Part shown: in pieces, positions 16,644-25,595 of the stretch
How the letters are laid out: every line of letters starts with the position of its first letter
Position numbering within the stretch: position 1 is the stretch's first letter
Source of the DNA: Oscillospiraceae bacterium
GTDB lineage: Bacteria > Bacillota > Clostridia > Oscillospirales > Oscillospiraceae
DNA: 64,000 nucleotides
Reading direction: 5' to 3'
Assembly (NCBI GenBank): GCA_017397835.1
Contig: JAFQHV010000011.1
Location: 1 to 64,000 of the forward strand
The notes under the pieces: model-generated
Told to the model about the DNA's origin: nothing
The model's input: only the letters and a program-made list of their open reading frames with translations
The model's database searches: none
Made by a program: the position numbers and the translations under genes

Positions 16644-17471
16644 TCAGATCGGGGCCTTCGTCCGCCCCGGCCTGCTCCGCCGTCGGTACTTTTGAGGGGC
16701 CACACCGAAGTAATCCGTAAATTTCCGTGAAAAATAAAACTGGTCACAGAATCCGAACCGTTCACTGACGGCGTGGATACTTTCATCCCCGGTACGCAGA
16801 ACCGCTTCCGCCGCACACATCAGGCGGTCGGTGATATATTTGCCCATGGTTACGCCCATATCCTTACGGAAGGTTTGTACCAACCGGCTTTGCGGCACCT
16901 GCAGCCCTTTGGCCACCTGCTCAAGGGTCAGTCCGCAGCGCAAGTGATTTTCAATATACTCAATTGCCCGGTATGTCAGGGCGGTATAGGCTTCCGGCTG
17001 TCCCAGCTCCACGCCGGCCCGCTCCATCACTTCCAGCATCAGCGCGTGCAAATGCGCCTTCAAAACCAGCACGCTGTGCAGATCCGCCGCATCTACGCAC
17101 CGGCACAGGCGGTCAATCTCCTGTTTCCGGTCCGTCAGCACCACGCACTCTTTCACCTGATTGAACAAGTCGTAGCCGTTGCGCCGCAGCATACTGACGT
17201 GGAGAAACAGTTTTTCCATAGACGTTTCACAACGGTAGGTATAGTTGGAACCGGCAGGGAGAAAGTAAATATTCCCCGGGGTCATATGGTAGGGTTTTCC
17301 GTTGCAGGTAATGTCCGCCTCACCCTTGCAGATATAGTAAATGCGGGACTCCGGGGTCGTGTAGGGCATCTCGTGGTGCCAACTGCTGTCCAGTTTGACA
17401 TAGCGCAGCTCAGAAATGCGGGGAGAAATCTTATGAAAGCTGTCCAGCATATCCTGAAATGTTGTGTTCAT
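16644..17471 (-). CDS. AraC family transcriptional regulator, copy 2
   Basis: A 275-residue paralogue of the preceding gene, with a cupin-type sensor (RIYYICKGEADITCNGKPYH then MTPGNIYFLPAG) and two HTH segments ([40 protein letters not shown]). The ATG at 17469-17471 has GGAGG eight bases upstream; earlier in-frame codons lack one. It is divergent from the fucosidase gene, with 92 bp between starts containing two direct repeats spaced 21 bp. It probably activates the fucosidase; this is inferred from position. Confidence 0.9.
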   Translation of the reverse strand: MNTTFQDMLDSFHKISPRISELRYVKLDSSWHHEMPYTTPESRIYYICKGEADITCNGKPYHMTPGNIYFLPAGSNYTYRCETSMEKLFLHVSMLRRNGYDLFNQVKECVVLTDRKQEIDRLCRCVDAADLHSVLVLKAHLHALMLEVMERAGVELGQPEAYTALTYRAIEYIENHLRCGLTLEQVAKGLQVPQSRLVQTFRKDMGVTMGKYITDRLMCAAEAVLRTGDESIHAVSERFGFCDQFYFSRKFTDYFGVAPQKYRRRSRPGRTKAPI

Positions 17472-17482
17472 CACCCAAACCT

Positions 17483-17516
17483 CCATGTTTTTCCGGCATA
17501 TCCCCATGTTTTTTCC
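17483..17516. promoter_or_regulatory. Direct-repeat operator candidate between araC-type and fucosidase genes
   Basis: CCATGTTTTTCC (17483-17494) and CCATGTTTTTTCC (17504-17516) are tandem copies offset by 21 bp, two helical turns, as typical of AraC/XylS-family binding sites. They end 13 bp upstream of a TAGAAT -10-like box (17530-17535) that points toward the fucosidase; no good -35 is present, as common for activator-dependent promoters. Confidence 0.6.
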
Positions 17517-17563
17517 TGTTTTTTCGTGCTAGAATGGCAAAAAAGAGAAAGGACGTGTTCCCT

Positions 17564-18916
17564 TTGTCAAGTTATCAAACCATGAAAACCCCCGGTGACA
17601 CTTCCTGGTTCACCCTGGACCGGTTCGGTATGTTCATTCACTTCGGCCTGTACTCCCTGCCCGCCCGGCACGAGTGGATCAAGACCCGGGAGCGGATCTC
17701 CGAGGAAAAATACGACCAATACTTCGACCACTTCGACCCCGATCTGTTCGACGCCAAAGAGCTGGCTCGTCTGGCCAGGGCCTCCGGCATGAAGTACGCG
17801 GTATTCACCGCCAAGCATCACGAGGGCTTCTGCCTGTTCGACAGCAAATACACCGACTACAAATCCACCAACACCCCCTGCGGCCGGGACTTGGTTCGGG
17901 AATACGTGGATGCCTTCCGAGCCGAGGGTCTGCGCATCGGCATTTATTATTCCCTGCTGGACTGGCACCATCCCCACTTCACCATTGACCGCAGCCACCC
18001 CCGCCGTCTAGATGCCGATGCCGAACAGCAGGACAAGGGCCGCGATATCCGCATCTACGCCCAGTACATGCGCGATCAGCTCACCGAGCTGATGAGCAAT
18101 TACGGTCAGATCGACATTCTGTGGATGGATTTCTCCTACCCCAGTGAGAGCAGCTTTACCCCCTCTTACAGCGGCCAAAACTTCTTCCCCTGGATGCAGA
18201 ATCGCGGTCTGAAGGGCAAGGAGCAGTGGGAGTCGGAAAAACTCATCGAGACCGTCCGTTCTCTGCAGCCCAACATCATCATCAACAACCGGGCCGACAT
18301 CGAGCAGGATCTGTTCACCCCCGAGCAGATCCAGCCCACCGAGTGGCCCCGCCACCCCAAAACCGGCGAGTTGGTAGTCTGGGAGTCCTGCCAGACCTTC
18401 TCCGGCTCCTGGGGTTACTTCCGTGATGAGATGACCTGGAAGGACCCGGAGACACTCATCAACCTGCTGATCAACACCGTGGCCCTGGGCGGCAACCTCA
18501 TTATGAACGTGGGCCCCACCGCCCGCGGCTGTCTGGACCGCCGGGCCGAGACGTCCATGCAGGTCTACGCCGACTGGATGCGGCTCAACGCCCGCTCCAT
18601 CCACGGCTGCACCATGGCCGAGCCGGAGTTCAAGGCCCCCAACGGCACCGCCCTGACCCAAAGCGTGGACGGCAAACGCCTGTACATCCACCTGAAGGAG
18701 TACCCCTTCCCTGTGCTGACCGTTCCCGGTCTGGTGGACAAGGTGGAGTACGCCCAGTTCCTCCACGACGGCAGTGAGCTGCGCTACTACGCCGGCGGCA
18801 CCCGCAACCGGGACATCCTGGACGGTGAGCCGGACGATGCCAACTGCCTGTACTTCAATCTGCCCCCCATGAAGCCGGATACCCTGATCCCCGTCATCGA
18901 GGTGTTCCTGAAGTAA
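17564..18916 (+). CDS. Glycoside hydrolase family 29 alpha-L-fucosidase
   Basis: GH29 enzymes remove alpha-linked L-fucose from glycans. The protein contains WFTLDRFGMFIHFGLYSLPA, YAVFTAKHHEGFCLFDS, the catalytic-nucleophile region IDILWMDFSYP and LGGNLIMNVGPTARG, all characteristic. No signal peptide is present, so it should act in the cytoplasm on imported oligosaccharides. I placed the start at TTG 17564 (450 residues) because AAAGGA lies ten bases upstream; an ATG at 17582 or 17534 is possible, the latter upstream of the likely transcript start. No fucose pathway or transporter is adjacent. Confidence 0.9.
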   Translation: MSSYQTMKTPGDTSWFTLDRFGMFIHFGLYSLPARHEWIKTRERISEEKYDQYFDHFDPDLFDAKELARLARASGMKYAVFTAKHHEGFCLFDSKYTDYKSTNTPCGRDLVREYVDAFRAEGLRIGIYYSLLDWHHPHFTIDRSHPRRLDADAEQQDKGRDIRIYAQYMRDQLTELMSNYGQIDILWMDFSYPSESSFTPSYSGQNFFPWMQNRGLKGKEQWESEKLIETVRSLQPNIIINNRADIEQDLFTPEQIQPTEWPRHPKTGELVVWESCQTFSGSWGYFRDEMTWKDPETLINLLINTVALGGNLIMNVGPTARGCLDRRAETSMQVYADWMRLNARSIHGCTMAEPEFKAPNGTALTQSVDGKRLYIHLKEYPFPVLTVPGLVDKVEYAQFLHDGSELRYYAGGTRNRDILDGEPDDANCLYFNLPPMKPDTLIPVIEVFLK

Positions 18917-18924
18917 GCCTTCCC

Positions 18925-18958
18925 AATGGGTCAGGGGACTTCCGTTCCCTGGTCCATT
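18925..18958 (+). terminator. Terminator of the fucosidase gene
   Basis: AATGG-TCAGGG pairs with CCCTG-TCCATT around a TTCCG-containing loop, followed by CATTTTAC. It lies eight bases after the stop codon. Confidence 0.72.
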
Positions 18959-19076
18959 CATTTTACTAGAATATTTGTTCGATTTCAAGAGCTTTTGTGA
19001 ATTTTGGTATATTATTATATCACACATTTTATATAAGTAAAATAGTTTTACCCTTGAAAGAAATTAACTTTTTTAC
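18959..19076. other. AT-rich gap between convergent genes
   Basis: About 118 bp of markedly AT-rich sequence between the fucosidase terminator and the histidine-operon terminator. No open frame, promoter pair or repeat could be supported. Confidence 0.5.
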
Positions 19077-19109
19077 GCAAAAACGCCCTGTCAGAAATGA
19101 CAGGGCGTT
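19077..19109 (-). terminator. Terminator of the histidine operon
   Basis: Perfect stem AACGCCCTGTCA / TGACAGGGCGTT with GAAA loop (19082-19109), followed on the minus strand by TTTTTG. It lies six bases past the hisK stop. Confidence 0.93.
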
Positions 19110-19114
19110 TCCTA

Positions 19115-19921
19115 TTACAATTCCACGGGTTCAAACCCTCGTTGGGTGAAGATAACGTGTTCCCGGAAGCCCACGTCCCGGGCCATTTGGGCGCACAATT
19201 CCAATCCGCAGTCCAGCCTGGCGGCGTCGTGGCAGTCGGCGTTGAGCATGATTTGGCCGCCTCCCTCGTAAATCATCCGCAGAATGTCGGGATGAGGATA
19301 GGGCGTGGTGCGGTGACCCCGTGCCATGGCCCCGGTGTTCATCTCAAAGGGCTTGCCGCAGGGCAGCAGCTTGCGCACCGCCCCCTGGGCATAGTCCAAA
19401 AAGTTGGCGGTAGGCTGATAGCCGGTCTTCTCGCAGTGCTTCAGCACAAGGTCGATGTGCCCGATGATGTCCGCATGGGTCATCTCCAGCACGTTACCCA
19501 CCACCTCAAAGTAGTCCTTGGCAAAGGCATCAAAGTCACCTTCGTACCACGTATCCAGTTGCTTCTGCACCATCTCCAGCGAGCCATCGACCTGGGGGTA
19601 CTCCTCCCCCTTCTTGATGTGGTGAACGGAGCCGATGAGGTAGTCATAGGCCAGCTTAGGCGGGTCGGAATAGCAGTCCTGCTCCAGTCCGCAGAAGATT
19701 TCCAGCTTGCCGCGGTACTGTTCCTTCAGAGCGTGAATGTCATTCCAGTAGTTGCGCTGATCCTCATCGTTCATGGCAAAAGATCGATCCACCTCAAGGT
19801 AGCTATGACCAGAGAATCCAAGGTGTGTAAAGCCTTTTCCCATTGCAGCCCTCACCATCTCTGCCGGGGTGTTTTTTCCGTCGCAGTAGCGAGTGTGGGT
19901 GTGAAAATTCGACTTAACCAT
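19115..19921 (-). CDS. hisK: Histidinol-phosphatase, PHP family
   Basis: Dephosphorylates histidinol phosphate to histidinol, the penultimate stage of histidine synthesis. The 268-residue protein begins MVKSNFHTHTRYCDGKNTP, with the HxH metal motif of the PHP fold, and later has GLEQDCYSD, DIIGHIDLVLKH and LNADCHDAA, which supply the other metal ligands. It overlaps hisIE by eight bases and is the last gene of the operon, followed by a strong terminator. The operon has no other phosphatase (no HisN or bifunctional HisB), which supports the assignment. Confidence 0.92.
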   Translation of the reverse strand: MVKSNFHTHTRYCDGKNTPAEMVRAAMGKGFTHLGFSGHSYLEVDRSFAMNDEDQRNYWNDIHALKEQYRGKLEIFCGLEQDCYSDPPKLAYDYLIGSVHHIKKGEEYPQVDGSLEMVQKQLDTWYEGDFDAFAKDYFEVVGNVLEMTHADIIGHIDLVLKHCEKTGYQPTANFLDYAQGAVRKLLPCGKPFEMNTGAMARGHRTTPYPHPDILRMIYEGGGQIMLNADCHDAARLDCGLELCAQMARDVGFREHVIFTQRGFEPVEL

Positions 19922-20576
19922 TGCCCGTCATCTTCTCCTGTTTGACCTTGTGGTCGATGACGTGGCGGCTGGCCAGCTCCCGGCGCACATCGTCCACGCT
20001 GATGCCCATCTCCACCATCATGACCATGACGTGGTAGGCAAGGTCGGCAATTTCGTAGACAGTTTCCTTCTTGTCGTCGGCCTTACCGGCGATGATGACC
20101 TCGGTGCACTCCTCGCCCACCTTCTTCAAAATCTTATCGATGCCCTTCTGGAACAGGTAGGTGGTGTAGGACCCCTCGGGCAGCAACTCCTTGCGGGACA
20201 CCAGCAGGTCGTACAGGCCGTCCAGAGAGAACTCGTTGAGTTCCTCGCTTTGATAGACGGGGTAGTTGAAGCAGCTGTCGGTACCCAGATGGCAGGCGGG
20301 GCCGTCCTTTTCCACCATGACCACCAACGCATCCTTGTCGCAGTCGGCGGTGATGGACACGATGTGCTGGAAGTTGCCGCTGGTCTCGCCTTTCAGCCAC
20401 AGCTCCTGCCGGGAGCGGCTGTAGAAGCAGCACAGCCCCTTCTCCATAGAGATGCCAAGACTCTCCCGGTTCATATAGGCAACGGTCAGCACTTTCTTGG
20501 AAAGGCTGTCCACCACCACGGCGGGGATCAGGCCCTTTTCGTCAAATTTCAGTTCTTCGATATTGATCACGGTCAT
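19914..20576 (-). CDS. hisIE: Bifunctional phosphoribosyl-AMP cyclohydrolase / phosphoribosyl-ATP pyrophosphatase
   Basis: This fusion performs the second and third steps of histidine synthesis. The 220-residue protein has an N-terminal HisI domain (LIPAVVVDSLSKKVLTVAYM; LWLKGETSGNFQHIVSITAD; CDKDALVV) and a C-terminal HisE domain from about residue 120 (KVGEECTEVIIAGKADDKKE; ADLAYHVMVMMVEMGI). The fused form is common in firmicutes. It lies 14 bp downstream of hisF. Confidence 0.96.
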   Translation of the reverse strand: MTVINIEELKFDEKGLIPAVVVDSLSKKVLTVAYMNRESLGISMEKGLCCFYSRSRQELWLKGETSGNFQHIVSITADCDKDALVVMVEKDGPACHLGTDSCFNYPVYQSEELNEFSLDGLYDLLVSRKELLPEGSYTTYLFQKGIDKILKKVGEECTEVIIAGKADDKKETVYEIADLAYHVMVMMVEMGISVDDVRRELASRHVIDHKVKQEKMTGNG

Positions 20577-20590
20577 TCGTCCTTTCCCGT

Positions 20591-21349
20591 TTATAGTCTT
20601 ACCACAATGCCGGCTTTGTGCAGCTCCTGCTTCAGGTCAGCGATTTTCACCTGCCCGAAGTGGAAGATGGAGGCCGCAAGGCCCGCGTCCATATCCGGAA
20701 TTTCCCGGAAGAGGGTGATGAAATCCTCGATGCTTCCGGCACCGCCAGAGGCAATGACCGGCACGTCCACGGCGGCTTCCACGATTTTCAGCAGTTCGAT
20801 GTCAAAGCCGCCCTTCACACCGTCGGTGTCAATGGAGTTGACCACCACCTCACCGGCACCCCGGGCCACGCAGTCCCGGATCCACCCGATGGCCTCCATG
20901 CCCGTGTCCTCCCGGCCACCCTTGGCAAACACACGAAATTCGCCGTCCACCCGCTTGACGTCCACCGACAGCACCACACACTGGCTGCCGTACTTCTCCG
21001 CCGCCTGACCGATGAGGTCGGGGTTTCGGATGGCACCGGAGTTGACACTGACCTTGTCCGCGCCGCACTTGAGCACCCGGTCAAAGTCCTCGATGGTGTT
21101 GATGCCGCCGCCCACGGTCAAGGGAATGAAAATCTGCTCCGCCACCTGACGGAGAATGTCGGTGAAGAGCTTTCGCCCCTCACTGGAGGCGGTGATATCG
21201 TAAAACACCAGCTCGTCGGCCCCGCAGTCGCTGTAGTATTTGCCCAGCTCCACCGGGGAGGATACGTCGCTCAGATTTGCAAAGTTGATTCCCTTTACAA
21301 CCCTTCCATCCTTTACGTCCAGGCAGGGAATGATGCGCTTGGTGATCAT
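20591..21349 (-). CDS. hisF: Imidazole glycerol phosphate synthase, cyclase subunit
   Basis: HisF closes the imidazole ring using ammonia supplied by HisH and releases AICAR to the purine pathway. The 252-residue TIM barrel starts [20 protein letters not shown] and contains [24 protein letters not shown] and [14 protein letters not shown], typical phosphate-binding and catalytic segments including the N-terminal Asp in CLDVKDG. It overlaps hisA by four bases. Confidence 0.98.
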   Translation of the reverse strand: MITKRIIPCLDVKDGRVVKGINFANLSDVSSPVELGKYYSDCGADELVFYDITASSEGRKLFTDILRQVAEQIFIPLTVGGGINTIEDFDRVLKCGADKVSVNSGAIRNPDLIGQAAEKYGSQCVVLSVDVKRVDGEFRVFAKGGREDTGMEAIGWIRDCVARGAGEVVVNSIDTDGVKGGFDIELLKIVEAAVDVPVIASGGAGSIEDFITLFREIPDMDAGLAASIFHFGQVKIADLKQELHKAGIVVRL

Positions 21350-22059
21350 TTGGCCACCTCCAAAGCTTGGCGCAGGTCAATGGCACCGATGTAGTAGGCC
21401 TTGCCGATGATGGCGGCGGACATACCCATGTCCCGCAGGGCCACGATGTCCCCCAGCCCCGACACACCGCCGGATGCGGTAAAGGCAATATCAAACTGCC
21501 CGTTCAGCTGGCGGTACAGTTCCACGTTGGTACCCTGCATGGCGCCGTCCTTGGAGATATCGGTGCAGATGATGGTTTTCACGCCGATGTCCTGCATCTG
21601 CCGGCAGAAGTCAAAGCAGGTATGTTGGGACTTCTCCAGCCAGCCCTTGATGGCCACGTAGCCGTCTTTGATGTCTACGCCCACGGCGATCTTGTCGCCG
21701 TAGCGGTCCAGAGCGGCCAGCAAAAAGTCCCGGTCTGTGACGGCGGCGGTGCCCAAAATCACCCGGTCCACCCCGGCCTCGATATAGGTCTTCACCGTGT
21801 CCAGACTGCGGATCCCGCCGCCGATCTCGGTGAACAGGGGCGTTTCTTTGGCGATCTGCTCCACAATGGGCAGGTTGGGGGTGGTGCCGTCCCGGGCGCC
21901 CTCCAGGTCCACCATGTGGATATTCTTGGCGCCGCAGGCCACGAAGTCCCGGGCGATCTCAATGGGATCGTGGCTGTACACGGTCATATTGTTATAGTCG
22001 CCCTTGTAAAGGCGAACAGCCTTACCCTCATACAGGTCAATGGCGGGAAACAGTTCCAT
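21346..22059 (-). CDS. hisA: ProFAR isomerase
   Basis: HisA isomerises the N-glycosidic ProFAR to PRFAR. The 237-residue TIM barrel starts MELFPAIDLYEGKAVRLYKG, with the catalytic Asp in AIDLYEGK, and has EIGGGIRSLDTVK, GVDIKDGYVAIKGW and TDISKDGAMQGTN, as expected. It begins two bases after hisH and overlaps hisF by four bases, suggesting translational coupling. Confidence 0.97.
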   Translation of the reverse strand: MELFPAIDLYEGKAVRLYKGDYNNMTVYSHDPIEIARDFVACGAKNIHMVDLEGARDGTTPNLPIVEQIAKETPLFTEIGGGIRSLDTVKTYIEAGVDRVILGTAAVTDRDFLLAALDRYGDKIAVGVDIKDGYVAIKGWLEKSQHTCFDFCRQMQDIGVKTIICTDISKDGAMQGTNVELYRQLNGQFDIAFTASGGVSGLGDIVALRDMGMSAAIIGKAYYIGAIDLRQALEVAK

Positions 22060-22061
22060 AC

Positions 22062-22670
22062 TTATACCTCACAAAAGGCTTTCAGAATATTCAGTCCCAC
22101 GGTACCGCTCTTCTCCGGGTGGAACTGGCAGCCGAACACGTTGCCCCGCTGCACCGCGGCGGTGATGGGTCTGCCGTACTCAGTGTCGGCGATCAGGCTG
22201 TCGGCACAGCCCTCGGCGTAGAAGGAGTGGACGAAGTACACGCAGTCCCCCTCCCTGATGTACTTGAACAGAGGACTTTCCTTTTCAAACCGCAGGGCGT
22301 TCCAGCCGATGTGGGGGATCTTCAGCCCGGTGGGCAGCCGCCCCTCCATGGGGACGACCTCGCCCTTCAACAGGCCAAGGCCGGCGTGCTCACCGAACTC
22401 AAAGCTCTTTTCAAACAGCATCTGCATACCAAGGCAGATGCCCATCAGGGGTTTGCCGGCGGCGGCGCAGTCCAGCACCACGTCCCGCAGGCCGCTGGCA
22501 TCGAGCTTTTCCACCGCGTCGCCAAAAGCGCCTACGCCGGGCAGAATGACCCGGTCGGCGGCGGCGATGACGGCAGGGTCGCTTGTCACCTCGGCCTGCT
22601 GCCCGATGGCCCGCAGGGAGGACACCAGCGAAAACAGGTTGCCCACGCCGTAGTCAACGATAGCTATCAT
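22062..22670 (-). CDS. hisH: Imidazole glycerol phosphate synthase, glutaminase subunit
   Basis: HisH hydrolyses glutamine and channels ammonia to HisF. The 202-residue class I amidotransferase carries MIAIVDYGVGNLFSLVSSL at the N-terminus, the nucleophile motif MGICLGMQMLF (Cys about 79) and FGCQFHPEKSG containing the catalytic His-Glu pair. Its ATG overlaps the hisB stop codon (TAATG). Confidence 0.98.
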   Translation of the reverse strand: MIAIVDYGVGNLFSLVSSLRAIGQQAEVTSDPAVIAAADRVILPGVGAFGDAVEKLDASGLRDVVLDCAAAGKPLMGICLGMQMLFEKSFEFGEHAGLGLLKGEVVPMEGRLPTGLKIPHIGWNALRFEKESPLFKYIREGDCVYFVHSFYAEGCADSLIADTEYGRPITAAVQRGNVFGCQFHPEKSGTVGLNILKAFCEV

Positions 22671-23263
22671 TACAGTACTCCCTTGGTGGAGGGCACCTCG
22701 TCGGCAAAGGCCGGGTCGATGGCCACCGCCTTTTTCAGGCTGCGGGCCACAGACTTGAAGGTTCCCTCAATGATATGGTGGGAATTGCTTCCCGCCAGCT
22801 GCCGCAGGTGCAGGGTCAGACCCGCCTGGCGGGCAAAGGCGATGAAAAATTCCTCGCACAGCTCCGTGTCGAAATCCCCCACCTTTTGGGCGGGAATGTT
22901 CAGCGCGTAATAGCACCCGCCCCGGCCGGAGAAGTCCACGGCGGTCAAAATCAGGCTCTCGTCCATGGCAAGGGTGGTATCACCGTAGCGGATGATGCCC
23001 CGTTTCTCCCCCAGGGCTTCGGCGAAGGCATTACCCAGACAGATGCCGATATCCTCCACCGTGTGGTGGTAGTCCACGTAGGTGTCGCCCTTGCAGGCAA
23101 CATCCAGGTCAAACCGCCCGTGCTTGGCAAACAGGGTCAGCATATGGTCCAGAAAGCCGCAGCCGGAGTCGATTTTGCTCTCACCGGAGCCGTCCACATT
23201 CAGCCGGAGCCAAATATCGGTCTCCTTGGTGGTTCGTTTCAGTTCAGCCGTTCTCATACTCAT
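22670..23263 (-). CDS. hisB: Imidazoleglycerol-phosphate dehydratase
   Basis: HisB dehydrates imidazole glycerol phosphate to imidazole acetol phosphate. The 197-residue protein has the manganese-binding motifs GCGFLDHMLTLFAKHGRFDL and DYHHTVEDIGICLGNAF, then AMDESLILTAVDFSGR and AGSNSHHIIEGTFKS. The length is that of the stand-alone dehydratase, without the fused phosphatase of enterobacteria. It overlaps hisC by four bases and hisH by one. Confidence 0.97.
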   Translation of the reverse strand: MSMRTAELKRTTKETDIWLRLNVDGSGESKIDSGCGFLDHMLTLFAKHGRFDLDVACKGDTYVDYHHTVEDIGICLGNAFAEALGEKRGIIRYGDTTLAMDESLILTAVDFSGRGGCYYALNIPAQKVGDFDTELCEEFFIAFARQAGLTLHLRQLAGSNSHHIIEGTFKSVARSLKKAVAIDPAFADEVPSTKGVL

Positions 23264-24315
23264 TCTCCTAACAGACCCCGCACCGCGTCCACCAGGGCAC
23301 CCATCTGTTCCCGGGTGCCGATGGTGATGCGGACGTAGTCGGAAATGCGCGCCTTATCAAAGTGGCGCACCAAAATGCCTTTTTCTTTCAGCTGCTGATA
23401 CAGCTGCTTGCCGCCAATGCAATCGCTGCGGCAGAAGATGAAGTTCGCTTTGGAGGGCAGCACCTCAAAGCCAAGGCCCTTCAGCTGCTCCACCGCAAAG
23501 GCGCGGTTTTCCATGATGCGGCGGCAGTTGTCTATGTAGTAGCCGTCGTCCTCCATGACCGCAAGGCCGGCCACCTGGGTCAGGCGGTTGATGTTGTAGG
23601 GATTGGTGGAGTACTTGATTTTTTCCAAATCGGCGATCAGCGCCGGGCAGGCGAAGGCAAAACCCAGCCGCCCGCCCGCCAAACTGCGGGACTTGGAGAA
23701 GGTCTGACACACCACCAGATTGTCGTAGTGTTCGATGAGCTTATAACAGCTCTCGCCGCCGAAGTCCACGTAGGCCTCGTCCACTACGACCACGGACGTG
23801 GGATTGGATTTCACGATGCGCTCGATGGTGTCCACGTCCAGATACAGGCCCGTGGGGGCGTTGGGGTTGGCGATGACCACCAGCTTATTCTTTCCCTTGA
23901 ACGCCTCCACGTCAAGGCTGAAGTCCTCCTTCAGGGGGACGATGTCCGCTTCCACGCCGTGGAGCTTGGCAAACACCTCATAAAACCCGTAGGTAATGTC
24001 GGCAAAGGCCGCACCCTTTTCGCCGTAGGCCATGAAGCAGAAGTTCAAAATGTCATCCGAGCCGTTGGATAGAAATATGTTATTCTCCCCCACTCCAAAC
24101 CGCTTGGCCATGGCCTGTTTGAGTTTGGTGCAGTCGGGGTCGCAGTACAGCCGCAGGTCCCGGACCTGCCCGGCGTTCACCGCCTGCACCACCTTGTCCG
24201 AGGGGGGGTAGGGCGACTCGTTGGTGTTCAGTTTGATGTATTGCTTGTCCTGAGGCTGCTCGCCGGGGGTGTACTCCTTCAGGGCGGCAAACCGCGGTTT
24301 CAGAAATTGGCTCAT
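23260..24315 (-). CDS. hisC: Histidinol-phosphate aminotransferase
   Basis: HisC transfers an amino group from glutamate to imidazole acetol phosphate with pyridoxal phosphate. The 351-residue fold type I enzyme includes YIKLNTNESPYPPSDKV, IFLSNGSDDILNF, VIANPNAPTGLYLD, VVVVDEAYVDF and CQTFSKSRSLAGGRLGFA, the latter containing the PLP lysine. It overlaps hisD by four bases at its start and hisB by four at its end. Confidence 0.97.
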   Translation of the reverse strand: MSQFLKPRFAALKEYTPGEQPQDKQYIKLNTNESPYPPSDKVVQAVNAGQVRDLRLYCDPDCTKLKQAMAKRFGVGENNIFLSNGSDDILNFCFMAYGEKGAAFADITYGFYEVFAKLHGVEADIVPLKEDFSLDVEAFKGKNKLVVIANPNAPTGLYLDVDTIERIVKSNPTSVVVVDEAYVDFGGESCYKLIEHYDNLVVCQTFSKSRSLAGGRLGFAFACPALIADLEKIKYSTNPYNINRLTQVAGLAVMEDDGYYIDNCRRIMENRAFAVEQLKGLGFEVLPSKANFIFCRSDCIGGKQLYQQLKEKGILVRHFDKARISDYVRITIGTREQMGALVDAVRGLLGE

Positions 24316-25595
24316 TCGTTTTCACTTCCCAACCGGATGGTGGCGCTTCGCGCGTGGGCGGACAGGCCCTCCTGTTCGGCAAAGTAGGCGATGTCCTCCG
24401 CCACGCGCAGCAGAGCGTTCTTGGTATAGTAGGTGTACTGGGTCTTCTTCACGAAGTCGTCCACCGACAGGGGGGACGAGAACCGGGCGGTGCCGGAGGT
24501 GGGCAGGGTGTGGTTGGCGCCGCTGTAGTAGTCACCCAGCGCCTCCGGGCAGTAGCGGCCCATGAAGATGCTGCCGGCGTTTTCCACCTTGTCCAGATAG
24601 GCAAAGGGATCGTCCACACACAGTTCCAGATGCTCGGGAGCAATTTCATTTGCCACGGCGAATACGTCATCCAAATTGTCCGCCACGATGATCTTGCCGT
24701 TGTTGTCGATGGAGGCGCGGGCAATGTCACGCCGGGGCAGCCGCTCCAGCTGTACTTCGATCTCCTGTGCCACGGCGTCGGCCAATTCCCGGCTGTCGGT
24801 GACCAGCACGGCGCTGGCCATCTTATCGTGCTCCGCCTGGCTGAGCAGGTCCGCCGCCACGAAGGCGGGGTTGCTGTTGCCGTCGGCAATGACCAGTATC
24901 TCGCTGGGGCCGGCGATCATGTCGATGGCCACCCGGCCAAAGACCTGCCGCTTGGCCTCCGCCACGAAGGCGTTGCCGGGGCCTACGATCTTGTCCACCT
25001 TGGGCACGCTCTCGGTGCCGTAGGCCAAAGCCGCAACCGCCTGGGCGCCGCCCATCTTAAAGATGCGGTCCACGCCGGCGATCCTGGCCGCCGCCAGGAT
25101 AACGGGGTTGATCTTGCCGTCCGCTCCCGGGGGCGTGGCAATGCAAATTTCACGGCAGCCGGCCAGCTTGGCGGGGATGCTGTCCATCAGCACGGTGGAT
25201 GGATAGGCCGCCGTGCCGCCGGGGACGTACAGGCCCACCTTTTCAATGGGGGTCACCTTCTGTCCGGTGACGATGCCGTCCTTGTCGTTGATGATAAAGC
25301 CGTTGCGGATCTGCCGCCTGTGAAAGTCCCGGATGTTGTCGGCAGCGGTGCGCAGGATGTCCAAAAATTTGGGCTCCACGGCCTCAAAGGCCTCGTCAAT
25401 TTCCGCCTGCGTGACCTCAAGGGCGGTCAGGTCGGCCTTGTCAAACTGCTTGCAGTAGTCCAGTACCACCCGGTCGCCGCCGGCACGCACCTTATCTATG
25501 ATGTCGGCCACGATAGCGGACACGTCCACGTTGCTCTCCTGCCGGGCAAAGATCTCGTCCCGGGCCACCTGACCATATTCCATGATCTTAATCAT
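24312..25595 (-). CDS. hisD: Histidinol dehydrogenase
   Basis: HisD oxidises histidinol to histidine in two NAD-dependent steps. The 427-residue protein shows [73 protein letters not shown] and [17 protein letters not shown] (zinc ligands), ending with the [20 protein letters not shown] region. It starts inside the last eight bases of hisZG. Confidence 0.98.
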   Translation of the reverse strand: MIKIMEYGQVARDEIFARQESNVDVSAIVADIIDKVRAGGDRVVLDYCKQFDKADLTALEVTQAEIDEAFEAVEPKFLDILRTAADNIRDFHRRQIRNGFIINDKDGIVTGQKVTPIEKVGLYVPGGTAAYPSTVLMDSIPAKLAGCREICIATPPGADGKINPVILAAARIAGVDRIFKMGGAQAVAALAYGTESVPKVDKIVGPGNAFVAEAKRQVFGRVAIDMIAGPSEILVIADGNSNPAFVAADLLSQAEHDKMASAVLVTDSRELADAVAQEIEVQLERLPRRDIARASIDNNGKIIVADNLDDVFAVANEIAPEHLELCVDDPFAYLDKVENAGSIFMGRYCPEALGDYYSGANHTLPTSGTARFSSPLSVDDFVKKTQYTYYTKNALLRVAEDIAYFAEQEGLSAHARSATIRLGSENE

